From: Polynucleobacter sp. HIN7
Lineage (GTDB): Bacteria > Pseudomonadota > Gammaproteobacteria > Burkholderiales > Burkholderiaceae
DNA length: 64,000 bases
Assembly: GCF_030297595.1 (NCBI RefSeq)
Contig: NZ_AP028138.1
Location: 124,001 to 188,000, forward strand
Reading direction: 5' to 3'
Shown here: positions 40,025 through 49,418 of the stretch, piece after piece
Numbering within the stretch: position 1 is the first letter of the stretch
How the letters are laid out: each line of letters starts with the position of its first letter
Notes under the pieces: generated by a model
What the model was told of the DNA's origin: nothing
Databases searched by the model: none
The model's input: only the letters and a program-made list of their open reading frames with translations
Made by a program: the position numbers and the translations under genes

Positions 40025-42781
40025 ATGGTACTTGGTCTTATTAAAACACTGGTTGGTAGCAGCAATGACCGCCTTCTCAAGCAATACCGCAAGGTCGTTT
40101 CTAAGGTAAATGCCCTTGAGGCCAATCTCCAGGCTTTCGACGATTTTGCCTTACAAGCGAAAACTGCCGAATTTAAGCAACGGATTGCCGCCGGTGAGGC
40201 TTTGGATGACCTTGCCGCTGAAGCGTTTGCAGTGGTCCGTGAGGCCAGCGTACGGGTCATGAAAATGCGTCATTTTGACGTTCAAATCATGGGAGCCTTG
40301 GCCCTTCATCAGGGAAAAATCGCTGAAATGGGTACTGGTGAAGGTAAAACCCTAACCGCAACCTTGGCGGTTTACTTAAATGCACTCTCAGGTAAGGGTG
40401 TTCATGTGGTGACTGTGAATGATTACTTGGCAGAACGGGATGCCGAGTGGATGTCTAAGCTCTACACTTTTTTGGGACTGACCGTTGGTATTAATTTGTC
40501 GCAAATGAATCATGAGGCCAAGCAAAAAGCCTATGCCGCTGATATCACGTATGGAACTAATAATGAGTTTGGCTTTGATTATTTGCGTGACAACATGGTT
40601 CAGGATGTGGCCCAGCGGGTACAGCGCGGCCTCTCCTATGCAATTGTTGACGAGGTTGATTCGATTCTGATTGACGAAGCTCGGACCCCACTTATTATTT
40701 CGGGGCAGGCTGAAGACCATACTGATTTATATATCAAGATGAATGCGTTGCCTGCGCATCTTGATCCGCAGGTGGGAGAAGAAAAATCCGATGGTTCGGG
40801 CGTGATTAAACCAGGCGATTACTGGGTCGATGAGAAATCCCATCAGGTCTATTTGACTGAGCGTGGCCATGAAAAAGCAGAACAAATCCTGACCCAAATT
40901 GGTTTATTGAAAGAGGGCGACTCCCTTTATGCCCCGCAGAATATTAATTTGATGCATCACCTCTACGCAGCCTTACGCGCACACTCTTTGTATCACCGCG
41001 ATCAACACTACGTGGTTCAGGGTGGTGAGGTCATCATCGTGGATGAGTTCACGGGCCGCTTAATGCAGGGTAGACGTTGGTCGGACGGCTTGCATCAAGC
41101 GGTTGAGGCGAAAGAAAAGGTGGGGATTCAGAACGAGAACCAAACGCTTGCCACCATTACCTTCCAGAACTACTTCCGGATGTATCAAAAATTGGCTGGC
41201 ATGACCGGAACGGCAGATACCGAAGCCTACGAGTTCAAAGAGATCTACGGACTTGAAACGGTGGTGATTCCCCCCAATCGACCTAGCCGTCGACTGGATC
41301 GGCAAGATCAAATTTATAAGACCTCGCCCGAGCGCTACGCAGCAGTCACTAAAGACATTAAAGAATGTTATGAACGAGGTCAGCCAGTTCTAGTAGGCAC
41401 TACTTCCATTGAGAACTCGGAGCTGATTTCTAAATTACTCGATAAAGAAAAGCTTTCTCATCAGGTTCTCAATGCAAAGCAACATGCGCGTGAGGCAGAA
41501 ATTATTGCTCAAGCGGGTCGACCCAAGATGATTACCATTGCCACCAATATGGCTGGTCGTGGAACCGATATTGTTTTAGGTGGAAATGTCGAGCGGCAAT
41601 CACTCCTCATTGAAGCCGATGAGTCTCTTGGTGATGCTGAAAAAGCAAAACGGATTCAGCAGTTAAAGGACGAATGGCAGGGACTGCATGATGCAGTCGT
41701 CAATGCTGGTGGTCTGCATATTATTGGTACTGAACGACATGAAAGTCGCCGCATCGATAATCAGCTGCGTGGACGTGCCGGACGTCAAGGCGATCCTGGT
41801 TCATCGCGTTTCTATCTCTCGTTAGACGATCCTTTATTGCGTATTTTTGCAGGTGATCGTTTACGTGCTGTAATGGATCGCTTAAAGATGCCCGAAGGCG
41901 AGCCGATTGAGGCGGGAATGGTAACGCGCTCAATTGAATCTGCTCAGCGAAAAGTAGAAGGACGTAACTTTGATATTCGTAAACAACTGCTCGAATACGA
42001 TGATGTCGCTAACGATCAACGCAAAGAGACCTATCGACTTCGCAATCAGATTCTTGAAAGTAAAGATATTGGTGACCTGATTGCCAATTTATGCGAAGAC
42101 GTTTTTACAGCAATTGTCCGCAATTACGTCCCAGTGGAATCGATGGAAGAGCAGTGGGATATCCCCGCTCTTGAGCACCTCTTGGCAAATGAATGGGGAA
42201 TTACCGTTGATCTTCAAGGGTGGATTGCCAATGCTGATACGGTCGATGACGAAGAAATCGTAACCCGGGTGATTGAAGCGGCAAAGAAGAATTACAAGGC
42301 TAAAGAGGAGCTCACGGGCCGTGAGTCGTTTGCTAGCTTTGAGCGTTCGGTGATGCTATATAGCTTAGATATTCACTGGCGTGAGCATTTGGCTGCCTTA
42401 GATCGACTGCGCCAAGGAATTCATTTGCGCGGCTATGCCCAAAAAGATCCAAAGCAAGAGTATCGCCGTGAGGCATTTGAGCTCTACGCAGAACTTTTGG
42501 ATGTGGTGAAAAATGATGTGATTAAGACCGTGTTTACGGTTCAGATTAAAAATGCCTCAGAGCTTGATGAAGCTGCAGAAACCATCGCTGATGATAGCCA
42601 AGTAAAAGAGATGCAATTTAAGCATAACCAGTTTGCTGAGGGGGAAAGTATCCCTGTTGAGCAGGTTGAGCATGCAATTGCACCAGCCCCAGTTCGTGAT
42701 GGCCCAAAAATTGGTCGAAATGATCCTTGCCATTGCGGTAGTGGTAAGAAATACAAGCACTGCCACGGAAAAATTGCTTAA
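40025..42781 (+). CDS. secA: Preprotein translocase ATPase SecA
   Basis: The 918-residue motor of Sec protein export. Walker A is G103-T-G-E-G-K-T109, the DEAD-type Walker B is D209-E-V-D212, and G-R-A-G-R-Q-G-D is motif VI. The C-terminus ends in the SecB/lipid-binding zinc motif with [13 protein letters not shown], so interaction with SecB is expected. There is no secM gene before it, unlike E. coli. Confidence 0.97.
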   Translation: MVLGLIKTLVGSSNDRLLKQYRKVVSKVNALEANLQAFDDFALQAKTAEFKQRIAAGEALDDLAAEAFAVVREASVRVMKMRHFDVQIMGALALHQGKIAEMGTGEGKTLTATLAVYLNALSGKGVHVVTVNDYLAERDAEWMSKLYTFLGLTVGINLSQMNHEAKQKAYAADITYGTNNEFGFDYLRDNMVQDVAQRVQRGLSYAIVDEVDSILIDEARTPLIISGQAEDHTDLYIKMNALPAHLDPQVGEEKSDGSGVIKPGDYWVDEKSHQVYLTERGHEKAEQILTQIGLLKEGDSLYAPQNINLMHHLYAALRAHSLYHRDQHYVVQGGEVIIVDEFTGRLMQGRRWSDGLHQAVEAKEKVGIQNENQTLATITFQNYFRMYQKLAGMTGTADTEAYEFKEIYGLETVVIPPNRPSRRLDRQDQIYKTSPERYAAVTKDIKECYERGQPVLVGTTSIENSELISKLLDKEKLSHQVLNAKQHAREAEIIAQAGRPKMITIATNMAGRGTDIVLGGNVERQSLLIEADESLGDAEKAKRIQQLKDEWQGLHDAVVNAGGLHIIGTERHESRRIDNQLRGRAGRQGDPGSSRFYLSLDDPLLRIFAGDRLRAVMDRLKMPEGEPIEAGMVTRSIESAQRKVEGRNFDIRKQLLEYDDVANDQRKETYRLRNQILESKDIGDLIANLCEDVFTAIVRNYVPVESMEEQWDIPALEHLLANEWGITVDLQGWIANADTVDDEEIVTRVIEAAKKNYKAKEELTGRESFASFERSVMLYSLDIHWREHLAALDRLRQGIHLRGYAQKDPKQEYRREAFELYAELLDVVKNDVIKTVFTVQIKNASELDEAAETIADDSQVKEMQFKHNQFAEGESIPVEQVEHAIAPAPVRDGPKIGRNDPCHCGSGKKYKHCHGKIA

Positions 42782-42808
42782 TTTGAGGTTTGCCGTTCTA
42801 ATTTAACG

Positions 42809-44035
42809 ATGGCTGTTAATTTTCCAATCCTTGATCCCAAATCCCTAAGCCCTATTTCTGGGCTGGCCCTTGGGTTTGCGCAGGCTGGTATTAAGCGGGC
42901 AAATCGCAAAGATGTTTTGGTAATGCGCCTAGTTCCCGGTTCGGCAGTAGCAGGCGTATTTACCCAAAATCGGTTTTGTGCCGCTCCCGTACAGTTATGT
43001 AAACAGCATCTATTGGAGGCTAATCCAATTGAGGCATTGATCGTGAACACCGGTAATGCCAATGCAGGGACTGGTGAAGAGGGACTGCGTCGAGCCTTTC
43101 AGACCTGTGAGGTGCTAGCAAAGTCGTTTGGGCTGAGTCCAGAGCAAGTATTGCCCTTTTCAACAGGGGTGATCATGGAGCAACTGCCAGCTGACAAAAT
43201 TGTGGCTGCGATACCTCAAGCCGTGGCGCAATTATCTGAAGATAATTGGTTTGCAGCAGCCCAAGCGATCATGACCACCGATACCCTGCCGAAGGCGGCT
43301 TCGCAGACGATCAATACCGAGCAGGGACCTATTGTTATCACGGGTATTTCAAAAGGGGCCGGCATGATTCAGCCAAATATGGCGACTATGCTGGGTTTTG
43401 TGGGGACGAATGTTCAAGTTGATCGAGGCTTACTGCAAGAGCTCACCGCAGAGGCTGCGAACCTGTCATTTAACGCAATCACGATTGATGGCGATACATC
43501 AACTAATGATTCTTTCATCGTGATGGCCACCGGCCAATCCCTAATCCGCATTCAGAGTCGCTCTGATCCGCTCTATAGTTTATTTCGAAAGGGTTTAATT
43601 GCTATCTCTCAACAGTTAGCGCAGCTGATTGTGCGCGATGGCGAGGGTGCCACTAAATTTATAACAATTTGTGTAAAAGGCGGCAAGAATAGCCTTGAGT
43701 GCAAGCAGGTAGCCAAAGCAATTGCACATTCGCCTTTGGTTAAAACTGCGTTTTTTGCAAGCGATCCCAATTTAGGTCGGATCTTGGCTGCGGTGGGCTA
43801 TGCTGGAATCGATGATCTTGATAGTGGCAAGGTCCAACTCTGGTTGGATGATGTTTGGGTTGCAAAGGATGGTGGTCGACATCCAAACTATCAAGAAGAG
43901 CAAGGTCAAGCCGTGATGAAACAATCAGAAATAACCGTCACGGTTGATTTAGGAAGAGGCGATGCGATGGAGACGGTTTGGACCTGCGATTTATCGCATG
44001 AGTATGTCTCAATTAACGCTGATTACCGCTCATAA
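42809..44035 (+). CDS. argJ: Bifunctional glutamate N-acetyltransferase / ornithine acetyltransferase
   Basis: Recycles the acetyl group from N-acetylornithine to glutamate in arginine synthesis. The 408-residue precursor is self-cleaved into two chains between A192 and T193 in the motif N-M-A192-T193-M-L-G; Thr193 becomes the nucleophile. The upstream S-K-G-A-G-M-I-Q-P segment and the final [16 protein letters not shown] are conserved. It follows secA by 27 nt. Confidence 0.95.
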   Translation: MAVNFPILDPKSLSPISGLALGFAQAGIKRANRKDVLVMRLVPGSAVAGVFTQNRFCAAPVQLCKQHLLEANPIEALIVNTGNANAGTGEEGLRRAFQTCEVLAKSFGLSPEQVLPFSTGVIMEQLPADKIVAAIPQAVAQLSEDNWFAAAQAIMTTDTLPKAASQTINTEQGPIVITGISKGAGMIQPNMATMLGFVGTNVQVDRGLLQELTAEAANLSFNAITIDGDTSTNDSFIVMATGQSLIRIQSRSDPLYSLFRKGLIAISQQLAQLIVRDGEGATKFITICVKGGKNSLECKQVAKAIAHSPLVKTAFFASDPNLGRILAAVGYAGIDDLDSGKVQLWLDDVWVAKDGGRHPNYQEEQGQAVMKQSEITVTVDLGRGDAMETVWTCDLSHEYVSINADYRS

Positions 44036-44065
44036 GCAAGTTTTATCATTACGAGAACGTGAACT

Positions 44066-44932
44066 GTGAATGACAAACTCGATCGCCTTCTAGATCATCT
44101 CGAAACATTTTTACCGAAGCCATTGACCGATGCTGAGTGGCAAACCGCTAAGGCGTTTCGTTGGCAGCGTCGCGATAGTATTTTTGGACGAATTGGATTT
44201 CTAAAGCCAGTCAAACACATATCCCCAATCTCGTTTCAAGATTTAAAACATATTGATCGCCAGCGCGATGCGATTATTGATAATACCCGGCATTTTGTTG
44301 AAAAGAAGCCCGCCAATAATATTTTGTTAACAGGTGCGCGTGGTACTGGTAAGTCCTCATTGATCAAGGCCTGCCTCAATCAATTTGCTTCTCAGGGCTT
44401 GCGCTTAGTGGAGGTCGATAAGGATCACTTGGCTGATTTACCAGATATCACCGAGATTCTCGCGGCTCGTCCGGAGCGATTTATCGTGTTTTGTGATGAT
44501 CTGTCCTTTGAGGATGGCGAGTCTGGATATAAGGCTATGAAGTCTGCCCTAGATGGCTCAATTTCTGCGCAAGTAGACAACATTTTGATTTATGCAACCT
44601 CCAATCGCCGTCATTTGTTACCCGAGTACATGAAGGATAACGAGTCTTATGTTCATACCGACGATGGTGAGATTCATCCAGGCGAGGTTGTTGAAGAGAA
44701 AATCTCTTTATCAGAACGTTTTGGTTTGTGGCTTTCTTTTTATCCACCAAGGCAAGAGGAATATCTTGCGATCGTTGCACATTGGTTAGCGCACTTTGGT
44801 CTATCGGATAAAGCGATTGAGGCTGCCCGGCCCGAAGCCTTAGTCTGGGCTCTAGAGCGTGGCTCACGTTCAGGACGTGTGGCTTGGCAGTTTGCCAAGC
44901 ACTGGGCCGGATCCCAATCCGGCAAAAAGTAG
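44066..44932 (+). CDS. AAA-type ATPase of the DUF815 family
   Basis: A 288-residue P-loop ATPase. Walker A is G-A-R-G-T-G-K-S-S near 90-98 and Walker B is F-I-V-F-C-D-D-L near 138-145; R-R-H-L-L-P-E-Y near 185 resembles sensor 1. The family is widespread in proteobacteria but has no firm function that I know of. The start is GTG at 44066. It is 30 nt after argJ and 3 nt before mutT, so it is probably co-transcribed with both. Confidence 0.85.
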   Translation: MNDKLDRLLDHLETFLPKPLTDAEWQTAKAFRWQRRDSIFGRIGFLKPVKHISPISFQDLKHIDRQRDAIIDNTRHFVEKKPANNILLTGARGTGKSSLIKACLNQFASQGLRLVEVDKDHLADLPDITEILAARPERFIVFCDDLSFEDGESGYKAMKSALDGSISAQVDNILIYATSNRRHLLPEYMKDNESYVHTDDGEIHPGEVVEEKISLSERFGLWLSFYPPRQEEYLAIVAHWLAHFGLSDKAIEAARPEALVWALERGSRSGRVAWQFAKHWAGSQSGKK

Positions 44933-44935
44933 TCC

Positions 44936-45370
44936 ATGACAAATCAATCCCGGCCGATCGTTGAGGTCGCTGTCGGAATCCTTTTAAAAGATCAATCACT
45001 TGTTTTGATGGGCAAACGACCCAGTGGCAAACCCTATGCAGGCTATTGGGAGTTTCCGGGTGGCAAGCTGGAGGTCAATGAATCCATCACAACTGCCTTA
45101 GAGCGTGAGTTATATGAAGAGCTTGGCATTCGGATTGCTTTGGATAAAAACCATTGTCAGGAAATCATGATGCTCGAACATGATTACCCGCACGCCCATG
45201 TTCGTCTGCATGTGTGCTTGGTTGATCGCTGGGAGGGGGAGCCAGTTGGCCTAGAAAATCAAGAGCTATCTTGGCAAAATATATTTAATTCGGAGTTAAC
45301 GATTAAACCATTATTGCCAGCTGCTTGGCCGATGATTGAAAAAGTTCGTTGGTATTTGAGAAGTACGTAA
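44936..45370 (+). CDS. mutT: Nudix hydrolase MutT (8-oxo-dGTP diphosphatase type)
   Basis: Likely removes 8-oxo-dGTP from the nucleotide pool. The 144 residues hold a complete Nudix box: G43-x5-E49-x7-R57-E58-x2-E61-E62-x-G64. Y-W-E-F-P-G-G-K just before it is typical of MutT proper. The substrate is inferred from family resemblance. It converges on zapD with a 17-nt gap. Confidence 0.9.
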   Translation: MTNQSRPIVEVAVGILLKDQSLVLMGKRPSGKPYAGYWEFPGGKLEVNESITTALERELYEELGIRIALDKNHCQEIMMLEHDYPHAHVRLHVCLVDRWEGEPVGLENQELSWQNIFNSELTIKPLLPAAWPMIEKVRWYLRST

Positions 45371-45387
45371 GCAGTAATCTGCCTAGG

Positions 45388-46140
45388 TCAAAATTGGCAG
45401 AACGTTAACTTAAAGGGAATGTCTTGATTGATGAGGGTAGGCTTAAGATCTTGCTCACACTTAAGCAGCCGAATTGATACCAAATATTTGTTGGCACTAA
45501 TTTCAGCAAAGAGCGATGGATCCTCTAAGGTAATGCGCATTAATTGATAAACCTTGCCAGAGGGCGCTTGCTGAAACGAGCCCTGATGAGCTAAAACTTC
45601 TTTGCTTTCCCCCGACTCGCGTAGCAGTCGTAAAAATAAATGGCAGGCCTCTTGCCAAGGAAGCATAGGGTAAATGAACTTTTGTAAGAGCTCGCGTCTT
45701 GAAGAGGCGGGACTATGACGCCAAGCATAAAAACCTGGTAAATCAATTGGACTAGTGCCGCCCGGTGTATGTAAGCGTGTCCGAATTGCATTAAGCCATT
45801 CGTTCTCGCCAATGAGCGCATTGGGTTTAATTGCAGACGCATTCACTTGTGCGCTGGCATGCTCTAACTCGGCCATAGTAGATGCCAGCTTTTCTTGATC
45901 TACTTCTTTAGAATTCTTGAGTTGGTTGAGCGCAAACTTCTGGCGTTCTAATTCTTTAAGGAGTAGTGACTTGATATCACCCCGGGCGCTAATGTCGCCT
46001 AGCTCAAACAAAGTCGTTAAAGCATTATGGTGCAGTTCGGCGTCGTCCGAGCGTGCAAAGTGATTAAACCGGTCGAACAAATACTCCAGTCGGAGCATGC
46101 TTCGGACCAGTTCATTAAAGGGGTATTCGTAAATAATCAC
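45388..46140 (-). CDS. zapD: Cell division protein ZapD
   Basis: A 250-residue DUF1342 protein that bundles FtsZ filaments through the FtsZ C-terminal peptide. The N-terminus I-I-Y-E-Y-P-F-N-E-L-V-R-S-M-L-R-L-E is the family signature, followed by mostly helical sequence and a beta-rich C-terminal half. The start is GTG at 46140 with no obvious Shine-Dalgarno sequence. It is the last gene of the run that includes pilBCD and coaE, an arrangement well known in beta- and gammaproteobacteria. Confidence 0.92.
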   Translation of the reverse strand: MIIYEYPFNELVRSMLRLEYLFDRFNHFARSDDAELHHNALTTLFELGDISARGDIKSLLLKELERQKFALNQLKNSKEVDQEKLASTMAELEHASAQVNASAIKPNALIGENEWLNAIRTRLHTPGGTSPIDLPGFYAWRHSPASSRRELLQKFIYPMLPWQEACHLFLRLLRESGESKEVLAHQGSFQQAPSGKVYQLMRITLEDPSLFAEISANKYLVSIRLLKCEQDLKPTLINQDIPFKLTFCQF

Positions 46141-46175
46141 AGGGTTTTATTTTATGCTGACCCTTGGCAAAAAAA

Positions 46176-46817
46176 CTACAAATCCAGCATTTTTTGATGA
46201 AGACGGTCGACTTCCACCTCAAGGCTAGCGAGATCCCCTTGGTTATGAATCACGGTATCCGCAATTGCCAAGCGCTCAGCCCGGCTTGCCTGATGAGCCA
46301 TGATGCCCAGCACTTCCTGGCGGTCTAGCTGGCTACGCTCCATCACCCGCCGAATTTGGATCTCTTCCTCACAATCAACCACCGCAATATGATCTAGGCT
46401 CTCGGTCCAGGTGCCTGACTCTAGGAGCAGGGGGACTACAAATACCAAGTAGGGAGCATGATTTTCTAAGCCATTTTCAGCCTGGAGTATGGTTTCCTGG
46501 CGAATTAGGGGGTGTGTAATGGCTTCCAGTTTTCGTTTGGACTCGGTATCCTTAAATACGTACTCACGCATTTTTGCTCGGTTGAGCGATCCATCCGGAA
46601 GGATGAACTCAGGCCCAAATTGGCTTTTAATAGGATTCACTGCTATCCCCCCGGCGGCGCTTATTTGGTGGGCTATTTGATCGGTGTCGATCACCCAGGC
46701 CCCGCGCTTTGCCAAAAATGAGGCAACACTCGACTTGCCCGACCCAATACCCCCGGTCAGGCCTAAAAATGGAACTTTTCCTTTTAAATCAAGGAGTGAG
46801 CGAGTGGACTTATCCAT
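46176..46817 (-). CDS. coaE: Dephospho-CoA kinase
   Basis: The last step of coenzyme A synthesis. I start it at the ATG at 46817 (M-D-K-S-T-R-S), giving 213 residues; the longer frame to 46949 lies entirely in pilD and adds a segment unlike CoaE. The P-loop is G-L-T-G-G-I-G-S-G-K-S-S at 19-30. The start lies 34 nt inside the pilD reading frame, so the two genes overlap in different frames. It lies 35 nt before zapD. Confidence 0.93.
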   Translation of the reverse strand: MDKSTRSLLDLKGKVPFLGLTGGIGSGKSSVASFLAKRGAWVIDTDQIAHQISAAGGIAVNPIKSQFGPEFILPDGSLNRAKMREYVFKDTESKRKLEAITHPLIRQETILQAENGLENHAPYLVFVVPLLLESGTWTESLDHIAVVDCEEEIQIRRVMERSQLDRQEVLGIMAHQASRAERLAIADTVIHNQGDLASLEVEVDRLHQKMLDL

Positions 46818-47263
46818 AGTATTTCTATGATGCCAGCAAATGCTAGAAAGGGGCCAAAGGGAAAGGGGTGGGTAGACGGTAATTTTTGATACTTGAGCCA
46901 AAGGAGGCCCCCAATAATCCCGCAAAAGGCAGCTAGAACCAATATCCATAACGCACTATGGATTCCAAGCCAAGCTCCTAAGCCTGCTAAAAGTTTGGCG
47001 TCCCCCATGCCAAGACCATGGCGTGCGCGAACTTTTTTGTAGAGTTGATTAATGATCCACAGGAGTGAATACCCCAATATGGCACCGGTCCATGCTAAGT
47101 ATGGCTCGCACCATGGGAATGGCGAGAGGGAATTAAAGACAAGACCTAAGGCAATCATTGGGTAAGTGAATCGATTGGGGATTAAAAACCGCTGAATATC
47201 AATCCATGCCACATAAACGAGGATTAGGATGAGACCGACTCGAAGGATGAAATCAAGCCACAT
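46784..47263 (-). CDS. pilD: Prepilin peptidase PilD, short form
   Basis: An inner-membrane aspartyl protease that cleaves prepilin leaders. At 159 residues it has only the A24 peptidase domain: catalytic Asp22 in A-W-I-D-I-Q-R and Asp87 in G-L-G-M-G-D-A-K, with about six membrane spans. The N-terminal zinc-binding N-methylase domain of full-length PilD (about 290 residues) is missing. It overlaps the pilC stop by 1 nt and the coaE start by 34 nt. Confidence 0.88.
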   Translation of the reverse strand: MWLDFILRVGLILILVYVAWIDIQRFLIPNRFTYPMIALGLVFNSLSPFPWCEPYLAWTGAILGYSLLWIINQLYKKVRARHGLGMGDAKLLAGLGAWLGIHSALWILVLAAFCGIIGGLLWLKYQKLPSTHPFPFGPFLAFAGIIEILWISPLAHSLI

Positions 47264-48321
47264 CAGATGATTCTGCCTAATGAAAAAATAGGTAAGTAGA
47301 GCGTCATGAGTAATCCTGCTACCAGAAGACCAAGAAAAATAATAAACACGGGCTCTAGGCTTTGACTAAGAATGGCTAACCGATGCTCTAGCTGATTTTC
47401 AAACGAGCGAGACCGATTGATTAGCATGGTATTGAGCATACCGGTGCGAGCGCCTATTTCAAGCAATTGGACGGTTTCAGAATCAAAGAATCGACCATTA
47501 GGATCAATGCGCTTCATGGCAAGCCCAAGATCCCAACCTAAGGAAAGTTGCTTAAATAACTTAGCACTCAAATCATGACTGAGCCAATGATTGGATGATT
47601 GTGCACAAATACGGATCGACTCTAAGAGACTTAGGCCGGATTGCATTAAATGCGCAATGTTTTGGCACCACGTGATTTGATGTGATAGTCGGATCAAATC
47701 CCCAAATATCGGAATACGAAAGGAATGACGATCACACCACTTTTGAAACCAGGTTGATTTTCTCCAAAGAATTAGCACGGCGACGCCTGTCATAAACATT
47801 ACACCCATAATCACTATCGCATGCTCATTCAAACCTCTCGAAAGACCAATCAACAACTGAGTACTCATGGGTAATTCAGCGTGAAAGTGATGAAAGATCT
47901 CTTCAAAGCTGGGTATAACCCATAACAACATGGTGATGACCATTAGCATTGCAGCAGCAAAGGTAATTGCAGGGTAGGTCAGCGCTTGCTTCATTTGCTG
48001 CACAAGTGATTCCTTAGCAAGCAATTGTTGATGAATTAAAAAAAGCGATTGCTCTAATGCCCCCGTTTTCTCACCAATTGATATTAAGCCAATACAAATC
48101 GGACTAAACCATTTACCCTTTGCAGAAAGGCTGGTCGCCAAACTGTGGCCACTTTTGAGTCCTTGGATCGTATGTGACAGAAATGCTCTCCAATGCTTGG
48201 GGGAGCACTGCTCTAGCAGATGGAGAGCTTCAAGGAGCGGCACCCCTGCTTGCAAAATACTATGAAGCCGGTATGTAAAGTTGATTTGATCGCGAAGAGA
48301 AAGAGAGCGTCCAATCATCAT
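47263..48321 (-). CDS. pilC: Type IV pilus / type II secretion inner-membrane platform protein PilC
   Basis: A GspF/PilC-family protein of 352 residues with two T2SSF repeats. The first is near 13-135 and ends in a span with M-L-M-V-I-T-M-L-L-W-V-I-P; the second is near 215-340 and ends L-G-L-L-V-A-G-L-L-M-T-L-Y-L-P. It is somewhat shorter than classical PilC (about 400) at the N-terminus. It starts in ATGA overlap with pilB. Together with PilB and PilD it supplies the assembly core; no pilin gene is in the window. Confidence 0.9.
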   Translation of the reverse strand: MMIGRSLSLRDQINFTYRLHSILQAGVPLLEALHLLEQCSPKHWRAFLSHTIQGLKSGHSLATSLSAKGKWFSPICIGLISIGEKTGALEQSLFLIHQQLLAKESLVQQMKQALTYPAITFAAAMLMVITMLLWVIPSFEEIFHHFHAELPMSTQLLIGLSRGLNEHAIVIMGVMFMTGVAVLILWRKSTWFQKWCDRHSFRIPIFGDLIRLSHQITWCQNIAHLMQSGLSLLESIRICAQSSNHWLSHDLSAKLFKQLSLGWDLGLAMKRIDPNGRFFDSETVQLLEIGARTGMLNTMLINRSRSFENQLEHRLAILSQSLEPVFIIFLGLLVAGLLMTLYLPIFSLGRII

Positions 48322-49418
48322 GGAAGTTCATGAAGTAAAACCGATTGGTCAATTAACCCTTGATGGAATAAGGCATCAGCTTGATGTCGCATTGAGCGAA
48401 ACCCATCCGTAATAGCAACTTCTTCAAGTTCCGTTGCGGTCACTTCTAATTCGATCGCGGCAATGAGCTTGGGAGAGAAGGGCAGTACCTCATGAATTGC
48501 AAACCGCCCCTGCTGTGAGTTCCGATACCGAACTAAGCGCTGGGAACTTACAAATAATAGATTTTGTGCGATCGAGTGGGGCTCTACCCCAAAATTTCGT
48601 AGCCGTTCGATGCACGACAAAGCTTCGCGGGTATGAATGGTACTCAGTACCAAGTGACCCGTTTGCGCTGCACTCACAGCAAGTTTGGCTGTTTCTGAAT
48701 CACGGATTTCACCAATCATCATGACATCAGGATCTTGTCGTAGGAGGGCGCGAATGATGGCGTCGAAATGGAGCCCAGCCTTTGGGTGATATGCAATTTG
48801 ATTTACCCCTTGTAGGCGGATTTCAATTGGGTCCTCGACGCTACAAAGATTGAGATGGGGTTGATTTAGATAATGAAGAAAGCTATACAGCGTTCGTGTT
48901 TTGCCGCTACCCGTTGGGCCGCATACCAAAATCAAGCCGTGCCGCCGATTTAAGCATCGTTTGACAATATCCAGCTGGGAGTCAGTCAAGCCAATATGGT
49001 CAATATCTAATTCAGAATTAGTTGTTCTGAGAAGTCGAATGACCGCCTTTTCACCAAACAAAGTTGGCATTGTGGAGACCCGGCAATCAATTTCATGACT
49101 CATTACGTCGCCACTGCTAATTGTTAGTCGACCATCTTGCGGTAGGCGCTGTTCAGCAATATCCAGCTTCGCTAGAATTTTGATGCGCGTAATCAATCGA
49201 ATATGATCTGTTTTTGGGTAAGACCTAAAAAGATATAAATCACCATGAATACGAAAGCGAACGACACACGCATTTTGCTGTGCTTCGATATGGATATCGC
49301 TCGCATCTTCATTAACAGCAGATAAAGCAATTTCTTGCCACAGACGAATGATATGGTGATCAGATTCTTCGAGTGGCTTGCGTGATGGATTCTGGGTATT
49401 TGAGACAGTTTGAATCAA
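48318..49418 (-). CDS. pilB: Type IV pilus / type II secretion assembly ATPase PilB, compact form
   Basis: A GspE/PilB ATPase of 366 residues, well below the usual 560 or so: the N-terminal N1 domain is missing. Walker A is G167-P-T-G-S-G-K-T174, the Asp box is S-V-E-D-P-I-E near 193-199 and Walker B is D231-V-M-M-I-G-E-I-R-D. The zinc-binding four-cysteine element expected after S-Q-R-L-V-R near 297 is absent. The start is TTG at 49418, overlapping the stop of the CorC-like gene as TTGA; no other in-frame Met precedes the conserved part. Confidence 0.88.
   Translation of the reverse strand: MIQTVSNTQNPSRKPLEESDHHIIRLWQEIALSAVNEDASDIHIEAQQNACVVRFRIHGDLYLFRSYPKTDHIRLITRIKILAKLDIAEQRLPQDGRLTISSGDVMSHEIDCRVSTMPTLFGEKAVIRLLRTTNSELDIDHIGLTDSQLDIVKRCLNRRHGLILVCGPTGSGKTRTLYSFLHYLNQPHLNLCSVEDPIEIRLQGVNQIAYHPKAGLHFDAIIRALLRQDPDVMMIGEIRDSETAKLAVSAAQTGHLVLSTIHTREALSCIERLRNFGVEPHSIAQNLLFVSSQRLVRYRNSQQGRFAIHEVLPFSPKLIAAIELEVTATELEEVAITDGFRSMRHQADALFHQGLIDQSVLLHELP

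Noticed and set aside
46818-46949. Upstream extension of coaE by 44 residues
   Set aside because: It lies inside pilD and the added residues do not resemble a CoaE N-terminus; the Met at 46817 precedes the P-loop at the usual distance.
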